Positions 1-11,113 of a stretch of DNA of 64,000 bases are shown here, one piece after another. This DNA is from Nereocystis luetkeana. Its lineage: Eukaryota > Sar > Phaeophyceae > Laminariales > Laminariaceae. Below the pieces are notes generated by a model. That model was not told the origin of the DNA and searched no databases. It worked only from the letters and a program-made list of their open reading frames with translations. Location of the stretch: contig JARUPZ010000011.1 in NCBI GenBank assembly GCA_031213475.1, forward strand, positions 2,604,001 to 2,668,000, in the 5' to 3' direction. The translations under genes and the position numbers were made by a program. Every line of letters begins with the position of its first letter. Position 1 is the stretch's first letter.

Positions 1-93
1 TTGCGTCTCGCAGATTGTCGAGGCTGCGCCTGATCGTACCATGTGCTCCCAGGCTTTGAGAGTTAGGAATGACTGGGGGGAACCTGTATCCAA

Positions 94-603
94 AAGGGCG
101 ACGCATCCAAGGTCGCTGCGCTCAAAAGCATGCCGATGCCCAAGGATCTCAAACAACTACGGTCCCTCCTTGGTGGTCTATCCTACTACAGGAAATTCCT
201 GGCCGAAATGGCCAAAAGGATTCGGCCCATCACCTCGCTCCTGAAGAAAGGGGTGAAATACCTTTTCACGCCGGCTATGGAGGTCATCGTCCGAAAACTC
301 CTCGAGGACCTTTCGGCGCCCCCAATCCTGGTCTATCCGGATTGGGACGCGGTCGCCGACAATTCCCGTCCTTTCCTCCTCTACTGTGATGCTAGCATCG
401 ACGGATTTGGAGCCACGCTCGAGCAGGAACAAAAAGACGGTTCAATCCGTCCTATTGTTTTCATCAGCCGTGCTACCCTCGAGTCTGAGCGTCACTGGAC
501 GCCGCTCGATCTCGAGGCTGGCAGCATCGTCTGGAGCATTAAACGCCTGCGCGGATATTTGTGGGGTGCCCCCTTCCGCATTTTCTCGGACCACAAGGCG
601 CGG
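94..603 (+). pseudogene. Ty3/Gypsy retrotransposon fragment (end of reverse transcriptase plus RNase H)
   Basis: A plus-strand reading frame (open from the Met at 130) matches the end of a Ty3/Gypsy reverse transcriptase and the start of its RNase H. LRSLLGGLSYYRKFL is the typical post-catalytic RT segment. FLLYCDASIDGFGATLEQ is the first RNase H motif with its Asp, and FSDHKA corresponds to the later TDHKAL motif. Homology starts a little upstream, near 94, where the frame reads ASKVAALKSMPMPKDLKQ. The catalytic YxDD part of RT lies outside or is lost, and no integrase follows. Similarity stops abruptly after DHKA at about 600, where unrelated DNA with a LINE-like tail begins, so this is a truncated relic. 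Identification of the domain is firm; the element's boundaries are not visible. Confidence 0.85.
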
Positions 604-635
604 GATCATGAGTACCATGACAGTGGCCAACGTTG

Positions 636-680
636 AAGCCCATGCTGCACATTACTGTCGGATGGCGAACGTAATAACAT
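636..680 (+). repeat. Retroelement 3'-tail motif copy
   Basis: This short segment contains CTGCACATTACTGTCGGATG followed by GCGAACGTAATAA. It closely matches 21856-21900, the ends of the repeats at 8681-8956 and 22167-22432, and the 3' end of the minus-strand LINE fragment near 20345-20375. It sits directly after the point where the Gypsy fragment breaks off, so it probably marks a very short 5'-truncated LINE insertion. Confidence 0.5.
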
Positions 681-3273
681 TGACGTGGGGTTACGAGACG
701 GTGCAACTCGCAAGGAGCATGCTAGTTGGAAATTGAAGAATGCAATACCACCTTGAATACGGAATGCGGCAAGCCGAAGGGGGAAAATACTATATTTGTC
801 GTAATGTATGTGTGTTTGTGAAGATATAATAACGTGGGGTGCTAAATTATCCAAATTTAAGTGAGGATGATGTACTGCTGAAAATATCCGTCGGCGATAA
901 TGGTATTATTTCGTTATGTAGTTCTATAGTGTCCGGTCCATTTCAATCAGCAAATATTTTGCGTCCTCGTAAACATTGTGGAAGGCGTCGTCGGCGATTC
1001 CACCCCCGCCGCCTCCCCCCTCAGCATGTTTATGGTATGGGTTCACTGTGAGAATGCGGCGAGGCGTGTACACAACAGTGCAGATGTGACCCATACTCCG
1101 CACTGGCCGCTGGAAACGATGGGGCGAATCCTTACCCCACGCAGACTATTCACGCAATCATGAAAGCGGGTTTGCGGAGAGGGGAGATCCTTGACTAAGA
1201 GCTCACCCGATGTGTCACTTTGATTGGACTTCAGGCAATCAAGCCGAATTCAGCACCCACTTGCTTTGTCGACGCACGTTTCCGGACGCGTCACCGCCCA
1301 ACAACAGGTCGTAACGTGGCAACCTGTCCTTGTCAGATATGATGCCTGATGATGTGAACAAGTAAGTGAGCATGTACGAAATGGACCTCATCTCTCTTAT
1401 CGGAAAAAATCTAGAAAATAAAGCTGGGACATCGAAAACATTATCAAAACTCATATCTTCAAGCTTTCCCCCCCCCCCTTTTGAGGCAAAGCAACAAACA
1501 AAAACCCGCCCCCCCCCTGCTTGGTTAATACGATGTAATACATTTTTTATCAGGAGCACAACTTTTTTTTTTGTAGCATGTCATCGCAGTTGAAGAGAGT
1601 GCCCAGAAAGCTCACGAGATAGGCTGTTAAATAGCACCAAGAGGTGGAGAGTGCTAACTAATTCTGAGGAAGAATGGGGAGGGCAGGCAACAAGCTGCTG
1701 TGCTGCAGGGCATGTATGGCAACCTGTGCAACCACGGAAAACGTTGTGCGGACGATTGTGTCGTTCGGCTTATTATATCTCTTAGCTTTCGTGAAATGGA
1801 AAGACTATTGGGGGACCACGATGATGTTGTCATATTGTATGATACCGGTATGTTGTATGATGACAAAGAAGGGCGAAGACGTGAAGAGCAAAGCAAGCGA
1901 CATACACGATGGGATCTTTGCCGTTTGCTGGATAGCTCATGTACACGTTGGCTACCTCCGATCATCTCGGGGATATGAGAGCTCTTTGATATTACTGCTG
2001 TGTGCCTGATTGCACGCGTAGGTCGTTTCCAGGGTGTAATATGTCGTATTTTCAACACAAACATTGTGGTTTTCACCTTGCACAACACCTTCCATTGACC
2101 TGGAAAAAAGGCTGGGGGTGTGTACAATTGATACCCATTGTTCGCAAAATGGAAGTGGACATCAATCTCAATCATCAATCTCAACCTCAATCTCAATCTC
2201 ACCATTCTTGGCCACAGCCTCGCCAGGGGACCCTGATCATCCAATTGGCGTCGAGGCCGACGCCAAGCGCGCGTCAACCAAAGGCAAAACGAAAACGGCG
2301 AATGTTCGAATTGCCCTGCTTTGCAAGTGACGCCAGACCGGCATGGTTGATTGTTTTTATCGCAGCTGCAACCGCCTAGCATATATATGATCATGTCTAT
2401 GGGGGAAGACATCCTGGCGCCCACACGTCATTGCCAGTTCGTCGCCGTCCTTTCAATCAGAACTCGATCACTTGGCTTCCCTTCGAGGGCTTCACATAGA
2501 TCCTCGGAAAACGTCGCATCCAAATTGTCAAGGAAAAATTATGCTTTATTTGGTGACTGATGCTGGCATACGTTAGTCTTCACCAGGTGCATTCTACATA
2601 CGGCAACACCTATTAGTGAACCACTCGCCGCCCTCTCTCGCAACTATTCAACCAACCGCCACTCGCTAGTCCTTGATGCAATGCGCCGGTCTAACGGCAT
2701 GCAACATACACAACCAAATTCGATAGTCTCCGCTCATATCCAACCTTATCGAAAAATGATGTCCAGGTGGTGGCCGCTGTCCAATCTATTTGCAAAGTAG
2801 CCACCCGATAGCCACCCCCATCTCAAATATATACAAGAAACTCACTACGGCTGACACATCAATATCTGTCACATTAACACAGCACAGTCCCTACGACATG
2901 CACAGAACTACAGCAACAAAATTCAAACCTCGAACAGAACAATAGGGAGGGCACATTTACGGGCAGTGCTCAAATCGTTACCAATAACTGTTAGCAGCAG
3001 CGAGGCCTTGAGTGCTCGTTGGGCAACATGTAGAGCGGCCCAGAGCCGGAGAGGCTATTCTACACAACATAACCGGGGAGGCGTGACCTTACGGCCAGTA
3101 CCTCCAGCCGTCACATGCAACCAGCAGTGGAGCTTCGAATGCTTGCTACTGTAGACACCATGCCCAGCGGCATCATAACCGGAGGGGGCTACTCTACATC
3201 CGGGTAAGAGAAAATACAAGACAAAACCCACAGCACGACGGATGGCGAAACGGGCGAGACCGCGGCCGATCCG
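681..3273. other. Stretch without a recognised gene
   Basis: Only short reading frames without recognisable protein similarity are present. Short homopolymer tracts occur near 1466-1520 and 1562. At 2160-2205 there is a short run of the word CAATCT. I see no splice-linked exons and no copies of the repeat families listed elsewhere. Confidence 0.5.
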
Positions 3274-4495
3274 TTACATGGCAGCGGGCGGCGACGGTGG
3301 CTCCACCGTTTTCTTCTTGCGGCGCAGGCGCTTGGATATCGACTCAATAAAATGTGCGCCCAGGCTGCGCTTGGAATCCTCTCCTCCCGAAGTTGGCTCA
3401 AACGATAAGGCGGCTGCATTCACGCAATACCTGCATCAGGGAAACAGGAGAATCGCAACGGAACAGAGAGGGCAAGTCACAAACACAGCTGCACGGAGAA
3501 TATAAACAATCCGCAACGACCGAGAAAAAGGGTATCGTCTGGCAAGCACAGCGGCCTCCTGTCAACCCTGAATCACACCGAAGGAGTTCCTGGGCTTGCA
3601 GGCTTCACGGGATGTAAAGGTATTCTACAGATCACGTTATTAGTTGAACGCTTACTTGACATATGACTGCGTTTTCCTACCCAGCCAGATTGCTTATATT
3701 GCCCCGAGGCCTGGACGAAACTAGGTTATCTTGTTGAATGCGCAACATATAGCTGGTGGGAACGAATATTGCATTCATTCTCCTGTTCCTCGACCTACGT
3801 ATACGCGGAGCATTGGTACGAGTAGATCATCCATACGAATCCCTGGACTCAATGAGTGCTGTGCTCATACAAAAAGGCCTACGGTTTCTATTAAGGAGAT
3901 CGGGCCACGTAACTACCCATCCCGATGTCTGCTCAAAGTTTTGAAATTAGTTACCAGGTAAGTACAACAACAAGCAGTGGCGTCATGAAGAGAGGGCTTA
4001 CCGTAGTCCTGTCGGTCTAGGGCCATCGCTGAAGACGTGTCCCTGGTGCGCGTGACAGCGAACGCATACGACCTCCTTTCGCACCATCCCATGCGTTATG
4101 TCCGTCGTCTCCCAGACATGTGCCGGGTCGATCGTCTGTGCAAATCAATCAAAGAGACCGCAAGAAATGGCGGCAGTCCGGAAACGACTGGTGTCAAATA
4201 TCGGCGTCGATCTCTCAGCGTCACAGCTATAGCATTAATAGTCACCGTGTATTATATGTTCACCTGCACTATTGTGTAGTCGGCACCAATCGTGTAGACT
4301 ACCGGGAGCGTTGAGGGGAGTCATCGAGTTTCGCTTGATACGGACTAGCGAACTCCTGTATACGGACGGTGGTTCTGTTCGCCTTTCACCTCCATGGTCA
4401 ACTCCGTTGGCGTAATACTGACCACATATCGCCGTGACTGCTGTAATATGTAACAGCGCTTTATAGCCTATAAATTGAAGTAGACAATATGTACC

Positions 4496-4529
<34 letters not shown>

Positions 4530-6812
4530 TCCAGTGTGCGTACGTAAGCTTACCGGCCAACAACCCGTCGCCGCAGCAGTCCAGTCCACTCGTTTCCAAG
4601 TTTCCAAAGCGAAGCTACCAACGCCAACGCGCAATCCCGCACACCCTACCGGTGTAGTATGACAGAGCAGCAATCAGTACATCTAACCTCGTAAAAGCTT
4701 GGCCATCCTGTCCCGCTCTCAAACTTGTGTTGCGAAGAATACGCCGGGAGGCCGCAGACGGCGCAGTTGTACGTCCCCCGTTGCTTGGTGTTGTACTTGA
4801 AGCCGTTCGAGTACCGTCCCGTGAAGGGAGGTTCCGTGCCCCCCCCGACGACATACCGCTGCATCATGTTCAGCTTCTTCTCCTGTCGGGGGTTGGTCAA
4901 GTTTAGGTTGCAGAAATCATAAATGAGTAATGGTACATATCGACGTGCTTCAAACATGCGTATACAGTAGGCACAATTCGATGCGAGTCGACGAGGGAAG
5001 AAAAGGCTGAAATCTTCTCGCGATAAAAATGGAGGCACGTACCGTAGCGGGAAGGGGGGAGAAGAGCCTGCTATGTGACCCCGGATCTGAGTTACGAGTT
5101 GGAAGGAGAGAGAGAAGAAGATGTGCGAAGATAATGAATGGGATGGGAAAAAAAAAAAAAAAAAAAAAAAAACAGCAGTGGTGGTAGAGGCTGTTAGTAG
5201 TCGGGAGGGTTCGCACTTGTTCCAACCGAGCATCCAATATGAACAAAGATCGGTATAACCGCATCAACTCCAAGATGGCTTAAAAAAGGTGCGGGTTGGT
5301 GCCTCGGCGCGTTCCCAGCCTGTATTTCAGGGTGTGTTCAACGCGAGTTTCAGCATCAAACTACAGACATTAAATCTCAGTCCAGCGGTCCTGCCAGGTC
5401 CTCGTACAGAAATATACGGATCGTGCATGGTCAGCGAAATTGTTTGCTCGGGTGGCATTTCGCGGCAGAGGGTGTATGTACTTCGATCCGCACCGTACGG
5501 TACATATTTCATCAATCCCGTACGTACGATGTATAAGGGAAACAGCTCTTGGCAAGTAAAGCCTCGAGTACCCCAGAGCGGAGATTTTTTCAAGGATATA
5601 CGTACGAGTATTACATGTAAGATATCCATGGCCGTATTCGTGTACGTTGGGTTGGGTATTAATTATCCACTCGATTTTTATACCACATTTTATTTGTATT
5701 GGTACTTTTACTATTAAATATTAATACCCGTAATTACAGCTGGTAAATACGAGGCACCAGAGGATATGTACCTGGTATGAGATAGCACTCGATCAAACAG
5801 GGACACTACCTGTACGAGCTGGGCGATAGTGAGGATATCGATCGTTTCGCCATGCCTCAGAATGTTCACACCGAGAATCAGCATCATCCACTACTCTGTA
5901 CGTACAGGTTTTTCGAGGTTTCGTATAGGCTTTTAGTACAGAAATATTCGCGTGTGTGATACGGCTTCTCTCGACGAAATCAACTCGGATTCCAAAACTT
6001 CGGGTGTCGTACAAGTCAAGTGCGCTGTAGGCTCAGGACCACGGTTGTCGAATTTGGAGTCAAACTTGAAAATATTTCCAAACGCCTTGCGTGGTACCAG
6101 TACATAATACTCGTACGAGTAGTACGTAGGTGCGGCTAGAGCGGCGTGATCTGTGTCGCGTTTCACATATTTTTTTGGAGATGTACTATACGAAGCTCTC
6201 TATACTCTATACAATGTACGCTCTGGGTATATGATCCTCGTGTAGATACTCACATCATGACTCTCTTGCTGTTCTCTCGCTATACCCGTGATGTGTCTGT
6301 CTAGGCTGTAGGTGTGTGGGTATTGGCCGCAGAGCGCGCTAAAACTACGTATCTACTGGCACATTCTTGAGCAAAAACATCTGACCGAGACTGCAGAAGC
6401 AGTACCAGGTATAATTTTTTCTTCGTTCGGGATCGAACCGGATATAAACGACAATCAATCCGTCCGATGTCGGACACAACGACACAACCCAATCCAACAA
6501 GCTCAAGCTAGAGACCCGAGCTATCCTTCAGCAGCAAACGCAAAAGCTCCATCGCTCGGGTTGCGCGTTGGTGTATAGTTCACCCAGCTCCTGTAAGTAA
6601 TTGAGACAGGAAAGAGTCCTGCGCAGTCTAACTAATAGTAGGGGCATACAGGCTACGTACGTACAGCAGCAGAGTGTGTCTCCAAAGGACATCAAAGTGA
6701 GAAAAAGAGTCACCTTGGCAAGCTTCGCTGCCCCTGACTTGAGCCTTGTGATGTCATGCCCAGATGCCGATACTTGCTTGGCAGTACTCGCAGCCACAGC
6801 TTTGTTCTCCAT
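3274..6812 (-). CDS. msrB: Peptide-methionine (R)-S-oxide reductase, MsrB family, four exons
   Basis: MsrB reduces methionine-R-sulfoxide in oxidised proteins, normally using thioredoxin. Exons on the minus strand are 6812-6714, 4882-4688, 4135-4002 and 3430-3274. Introns start GTGACT, GTTAGA and GTAAGC, all end in CAG, and the phases (0, 0, 2) agree. The joined product is 194 residues. Exon 1 gives the Met start and the N-terminal GHDIT motif. Exon 2 gives GTEPPFTG, the zinc pair CAVC and GTGWPSFYE. Exon 3 gives the second zinc pair CVRC and [14 protein letters not shown]. Exon 4 gives RYCVNAAAL with the catalytic Cys, then an unusual basic, Pro-rich tail (SKRLRRKKK) that could be a localisation signal. 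Intron 1 carries a truncated SINE, and intron 2 a TA repeat. No plastid or secretory leader is apparent. A small extra exon in intron 1 cannot be excluded. Family assignment is certain; exon 1 is slightly less so. Confidence 0.88.
4501..4527. repeat. TA dinucleotide microsatellite
   Basis: About 13 uninterrupted TA units lie inside intron 2 of msrB, immediately after a TACCAGGTA word. Confidence 0.9.
4967..5172 (+). mobile_element. tRNA-derived SINE (family 1), 5'-truncated copy
   Basis: This copy lacks the tRNA-like head and begins in the body at TAGGCACAATTCGATGCGAG. It continues through the conserved body (CTATGTGACCCCGGATCTGA, then GGAGAGAGAGAAGAAGATG) and ends in a poly-A tail at 5148-5172. 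It matches the 3' two thirds of the full copies at 7862, 19051 and 52094. It lies in intron 1 of msrB, antisense to that gene. It creates a spurious minus-strand reading frame rich in Phe. Confidence 0.88.
5173..6713. other. Remainder of msrB intron 1
   Basis: No additional msrB exon with recognisable sequence is visible. The stretch is rich in GTACGTAC-like and TACGAGTA-like words. It contains TACCTGGTA near 5768 and TACCAGGTA near 6405. Confidence 0.4.
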
Positions 6813-7861
6813 TGATGTGGTTTTGATTCCCGCGGGCAGCTCCCTCGAGATGGTGGGTTACGGCGGCGGTTGCTACTGCTGTATGTTTTTTTATGTGTGG
6901 AGTAGGGTGGCGTGGAGCGCACAAAAAGCTTGTTCCAAGAAGACAAGATGGCAAGAATCAAGAATTCGTCCAAGCTCTTTCGGGTCTCGGCGAATCGGCT
7001 AAATACAAAATATACCGGTTTAAATAATATGCCGAGAGAGCCGAGAACCGAAGGAGAAATCCTAAAAACTGCTCAAGTTTGCTGCTCCTGGATTGGCGCA
7101 TTTCTCTCACGAAAAGGAACTGCTGCATAATTTTGCAGACTGCGCCGTCGCCTAAAATACCAAGGACTGCTGCTGCAGCATTTAGCTCGACTCGGGGCTT
7201 GCAGCCAGACCCATACTCGATGAAACGTGGGAGGGCTCTAATTACTTACCAGGTATACGCTTTCTGTACAAACAGGGACACCGGAGACACCCGGCGCGCT
7301 TCAGGACATGTCAGCGACACAGAGCATCTACGTACGTACGTACTTGTGTCACCAGGAACATTAACCATTGGAGCGCAGCCGCGCGGGACTGTCATCATTT
7401 TGTTTTTTTAAATCTCGCTGCAAGCGTGATGACCTTCGAGTACGGCAACGCTGTGTGGAAGTGTCAAACTGGTTGTGGTCACCACCACCACCACCACTAC
7501 CTAGACTACTGCTGTATTGCGGCGAGCTGATGAGAGACACATGGAGCGTCGGTCTTGCGTGCTCCAGCTCTGCTCTGCTGTGGTGCTGTGGAAGATTCCC
7601 TTGTGAAGAATGGATTAATTATCAGGCTGTTAATTAATGTATTTACAGCACAGGTGAGCCACAACAATTCAACACAAAGTATACAGAGGGGAGAGGGGAA
7701 AGAATGTTTGTTGGTTCGAGCTTTCCGTTTCGGAGCTCTCGGCTCTGCTGTCTGGCCCTGTCATCATTCCGCATTCCCCACTTACTTCCTGTCTTCCTGT
7801 TTCCTGTTCGTCATACCATGCATACATGAAAATGAATACCACAACGGGTATACGTAAGTAC
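6813..7861. other. Stretch upstream of msrB without a recognised gene
   Basis: This is the region 5' of the msrB start codon, so it should contain that gene's promoter, but I see no clear core-promoter element. Short CACCAC and ACGTACGT runs occur near 7330 and 7480. Confidence 0.4.
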
Positions 7862-8211
7862 CGGTCGCCCCGGTGGTTCAAGTGGTTAACCTCGAATTCT
7901 GCTTGTTTGAGTCCTGGTTTCGAGCCCCAGGTGGGTCGGACTTTGACTTTATTTGCAAAAATTAAAATTAAAAAGGATTCAATTGTTGAGAGCGCCTTGC
8001 AGTGTGGGTATAGGCACAATTCGATGCGAGTCGACGAGGGAAGAAAAGGCTGAAATCTACTCGCGATAAAAATGAAGGCACGTACCGTAGCGGGAAGGGG
8101 GTAGAAGAGCCTACTATGTGACCCCGGATCTGAGTTACGAGTTGTAAGGAGAGAGAGAAGAAGATGGGCGAAGATAATAAATGGGATGAGCAAAAAAAAA
8201 AAAAAAAAAAA
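7862..8211 (+). mobile_element. tRNA-derived SINE (family 1), full-length copy
   Basis: The element starts CGGTCGCCCCGG and carries an A-box-like TGGTTCAAGTGG and a B-box-like GTTTCGAGCCC. A transition TTTATTTGCAAAAATTAAAA follows, then the family body, and it ends in poly-A (8192-8211). The sequence AAGTAC flanks the head, and AAAGTAC follows the tail, so a short target-site duplication is possible. The other copies have GGTTCGAGCCC as the B box, so this copy has one mutation. Confidence 0.9.
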
Positions 8212-8238
8212 GTACGATCTGTGGGAGATGCGCTCTGT

Positions 8239-8450
8239 ACATTTTTTTTTTCTTCATTCATTACTTTTACTTTCCAGCCTATCACTTACTTGTAGTAGCA
8301 GGAGGTTTTACCCTCAACGGAGCTTCTGGACAAGCCGTGTGGTCACACAGGCTCTACTAGGTGTCTACCCTTTCCCCCCCCGGTACGTGCCTTTATTTTT
8401 TGTCGCGTATAGGGTTCAGCATTCCCACTGCTCGTCGATTTTCATCGAAA
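8239..8450 (-). mobile_element. Diverged SINE (family 1) copy, inverted relative to its neighbour
   Basis: Read on the minus strand, this region resembles the SINE body but is strongly diverged. It has CGACGAGCAGTGGG, a degenerate GCACGTACCG block, TAGTAGAGCC, GTGTGACCAC and a terminal A tract (T tract at 8240-8250 on the plus strand). The tRNA-like head is not recognisable. It lies just downstream of the full copy at 7862 in opposite orientation. Confidence 0.55.
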
Positions 8451-8680
8451 GTAGCAGACTCACACGCTCTCGCGCTTTCCGCTAATCAATGTTGTTTACT
8501 GTTGTAGATATATATATCTCGCATTAATTTTCAGAAATAATAGCTTGTGGGGGGAAGGGTTGGAGGAGGTAGAAAAGCTACAGAGAGAGCGAGACGGCAA
8601 GGACTCTCTCATACCCTGGTAGGTACTACCGATAGCAGTGTAGACCAGCAACACCACACGGCCTTCTGCGCGTTGAAACA

Positions 8681-8956
8681 TGCGTGTAGCAGTAATAAAC
8701 CAGCCATTTCGATGGATAGCGGGTTTTTGGTAGATGCTTTAGGGGGTGCTTAAGGAGGGGAGTGGTCGTTTTTTGGTGGACGAGATGGAGGGATGTTGGT
8801 TGTAGTAGTCTTCTTGAGCGTCACATCAGTTCTGGTTTGTCGTAGGATACTGCCGCGCTTTTGTTCTGGAGAGTTCTTCACTTTCTGTTATTATAGTCGT
8901 TTATTAGAACAACACTACACATTGTCGGATGGCAAGCATAATAATGGCAGTATTAA
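8681..8956 (+). repeat. Interspersed repeat with LINE-type 3' tail, copy 1
   Basis: This block is about 85-90% similar by eye to 22167-22432, including GATGCTTTAGGGGGTGCTTA and GATACTGCCGCGCTTTTGTT. It ends in ACACATTGTCGGATGGCAAG followed by CATAATAATGGCAG, the tail also seen at the 3' end of the endonuclease-type LINE fragments. The trinucleotide array starts directly after it. I read it as a 5'-truncated LINE 3' untranslated region or a non-autonomous element that borrows that tail. Confidence 0.75.
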
Positions 8957-9032
8957 CAGTAGTAGTAGTAGTAGTAGTAGTAGTAGTCGTAGTAGTCGTA
9001 GTAGTCGTAGTAGTCGTAGTAGTCGTAGTAGT

Positions 9033-9093
<61 letters not shown>

Positions 9094-9159
9094 CGTAGTA
9101 GTCGTAGTAGTCGTAGTCGTAGTAGTAGGAGTAGTAGTAGTAGTAGTAGTCGTAGTCGT

Positions 9160-9191
<32 letters not shown>

Positions 9192-9355
9192 TAGTCGTAG
9201 TAGTCGTAGTCGTAGTAGTCGTAGTAGTCGTAGTAGTCGTAGTAGTCGTAGTAGTCGTACGTAGTAGTCGTCGTCGTAGTAGTAGTAGTCGTACGTAGTA
9301 GTCGTAGTAGTAGTAGTAGTCGTAGTAGTCGTAGTACGTAGTAGTAGTCGTAGTC

Positions 9356-9435
<80 letters not shown>

Positions 9436-9484
9436 CGTAGTAGTAGTAGTAGTAGTAGTAGCCGTAGTAGTCGTAGTGGTCGTG

Positions 9485-9526
<42 letters not shown>

Positions 9527-9530
9527 TTAA

Positions 9531-9571
<41 letters not shown>

Positions 9572-9572
9572 C
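8957..9572. repeat. GTA/GTC trinucleotide array, about 0.6 kb
   Basis: The array is nearly pure AGT repeats with interspersed CGT triplets, sometimes alternating as (GTAGTC)n and sometimes as (CGTAGT)n. Its reading frames give poly-Ser/Arg or poly-Val and are not genes. It starts at the 3' tail of the repeat at 8681-8956, which suggests it grew from a retroelement end. Confidence 0.95.
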
Positions 9573-9897
9573 TGTAGTAGTATTAATAGTACAGCTGCAC
9601 AGTATATGTAGTATTTAATAGTGTGTCCCCACTCTGCTCTCTAGACTTAGTGTCGGTACGCTCGAGGCAGCTGAGCACCGGCACTATAGCGGCAACCGGC
9701 ACTACACAACCGGCAGTATTATTATAATATTTGTATCGAGGGACCACACTGACTGGCACTGATGTTTAAGATAAAAAGATGTCTCTACGTACAGAAAGGC
9801 ATTTCGTGCCACGGGTAGTTTTCTGGCTGATCAATCACATTATTATGCTGGGCTGGTAAATGCGTAGCTAAACCGCGGGCGCATAGACTGTTTGTAG

Positions 9898-10297
9898 TAG
9901 GAATTAGGTGGAGGTCCTACTCACAAATAAATGCTTTTTTAGCTGTAAATTCACCTAAACCCAGTTTCTCTTCACATGTCGCATATAGAATCGCTGTGGC
10001 TATCACACGACGGACCGTTTTATAGCACGTTCGTTCGCATACAGAAGGTCGTAGGGAGTAAGACGGTGGGTCCGGGTGATAAGAGGACTGGTCCGTGATA
10101 AGACGACAGGTCAGGGTGATGTAGACGTCCACGTTGTCGGAGGTGGTGTATGCGAACGAACGTGCTATAAAACGGTCCGTCGTGTGATAGCCACAGCGAT
10201 TCTATATATATGCGACATGTGAAGAGAAACTGGGTTTAGGTGAATTTACAGTTAAAAAAGCATTTATTTGTGAGTAGGACCTTCACCCTAAATCCTA
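9898..10297. mobile_element. Foldback (long inverted repeat) element of about 400 bp
   Basis: The left arm begins TAGGAATTAGGTGGAGGTCC at 9898. The right arm ends with the inverted counterpart GGACCTTCACCCTAAATCCTA at 10297. The arms, each about 150 bp, are nearly perfect inverted copies, for example ACGACGGACCGTTTTATAGC against GCTATAAAACGGTCCGTCGT. They surround about 100 bp of unique DNA. No transposase is encoded. It is a foldback or MITE-like element, or a long hairpin. Confidence 0.85.
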
Positions 10298-10739
10298 CCA
10301 GGTATAGTAACCTTTCAGGGTCTACTTGTAGTATATACATACTCAACGTTGACATCACAATAAGCCGCGCGAGCCATCTTGAGCCAAAATATGAGAGCTG
10401 TCATGTACTACTACTACTACTTACTTGTGTACTACAGAGAACAGCAGTCAGTTTACTACGTCTATTGTACGGACTGACGAACTGCGTTTCGTACGTACGT
10501 ATACCCCGAGAAACCCACACCCCTCCTCTCTTTGGCTGGTCCGCCGCACATACATGCCCTGGCGCCCTGGCCGAGTCCGTCGTTCAAAAGCCGGAAGCAC
10601 AATTTTCAATCTGACCTACAAGTATTAATATTTAGTAGGAATTCTATAACAAAATCTTCTGGACATACCAGTAGAGTTCTCTGGTTTCTGGGAATATGTT
10701 TCAAAGCGGTAAAACAAAACAGACCCCTGCTTGGCTCTC

Positions 10740-10999
10740 CTGATCCCACCCGGACCTGATCCCACCCCGATGTGATCCCATTTGGCACCCTGCTCCCGCC
10801 CACAAGGTGCACAAATAGAATTAGCCTTCCGCAGGAGCTGGCGAAGGCCGTGAGCGCGAAGCGCGAACCGTAGGCGGTCAGAAATCGTCGAACGGTCAAA
10901 CATCGTCGGATGCAAAAAAAAAAAACGTCGCAACCCGGGAATTGAACCCGGCATCAAAATCATCATGGTGCTCGGCACCTAGATCGCGGAGCTATATCA
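10740..10999 (-). mobile_element. Second tRNA-like repeat family (tRNA-like head with body)
   Basis: On the minus strand, 10999-10925 looks like a tRNA. It has a D-arm-like GCTC...GAGC and a T-arm CCGGG-TTCAATT-CCCGG containing a good B box (GGTTCAATTCC). The acceptor 5' strand does not pair with the 3' strand and the anticodon stem is poor, so it is not a functional tRNA. A T12 tract follows, then a body with CTGCGGAAGGCTAATTCTAT and GCGGGAGCAGGGTGCC. A similar body occurs on the plus strand at about 59800-59875. I interpret it as a second tRNA-derived SINE or a tRNA pseudogene next to a repeat. Confidence 0.45.
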
Positions 11000-11007
11000 C
11001 CCTCCAC

Positions 11008-11113
11008 CCCCCCACCACCCTCTCACCACCTCTCCACCACCCCCCCACCACCTCTCCACCACCCTCTCACCACCTCTCCACCACCCCCCCACCACCTCTC
11101 CACCACCTCCACG
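11008..11113. repeat. CCACCACC(T/C)CT minisatellite
   Basis: Degenerate units of roughly 10-12 bases (CACCACCTCTCCACCACC and variants) repeat over about 100 bp. The plus strand is almost purely C, A and T. Confidence 0.85.

Noticed and set aside
4883-5233. 5' part of a 195-codon minus frame upstream of MsrB exon 2
   Set aside because: It translates the SINE body and its poly-A tail, and an acceptor at 4883-4885 starts the real exon.
8929-9264. Poly-Val/Ser/Arg frames
   Set aside because: They are translations of the GTA/GTC array.
10925-10999. Functional tRNA gene on the minus strand
   Set aside because: The T arm is good, but the acceptor strands do not pair and no proper anticodon stem forms.
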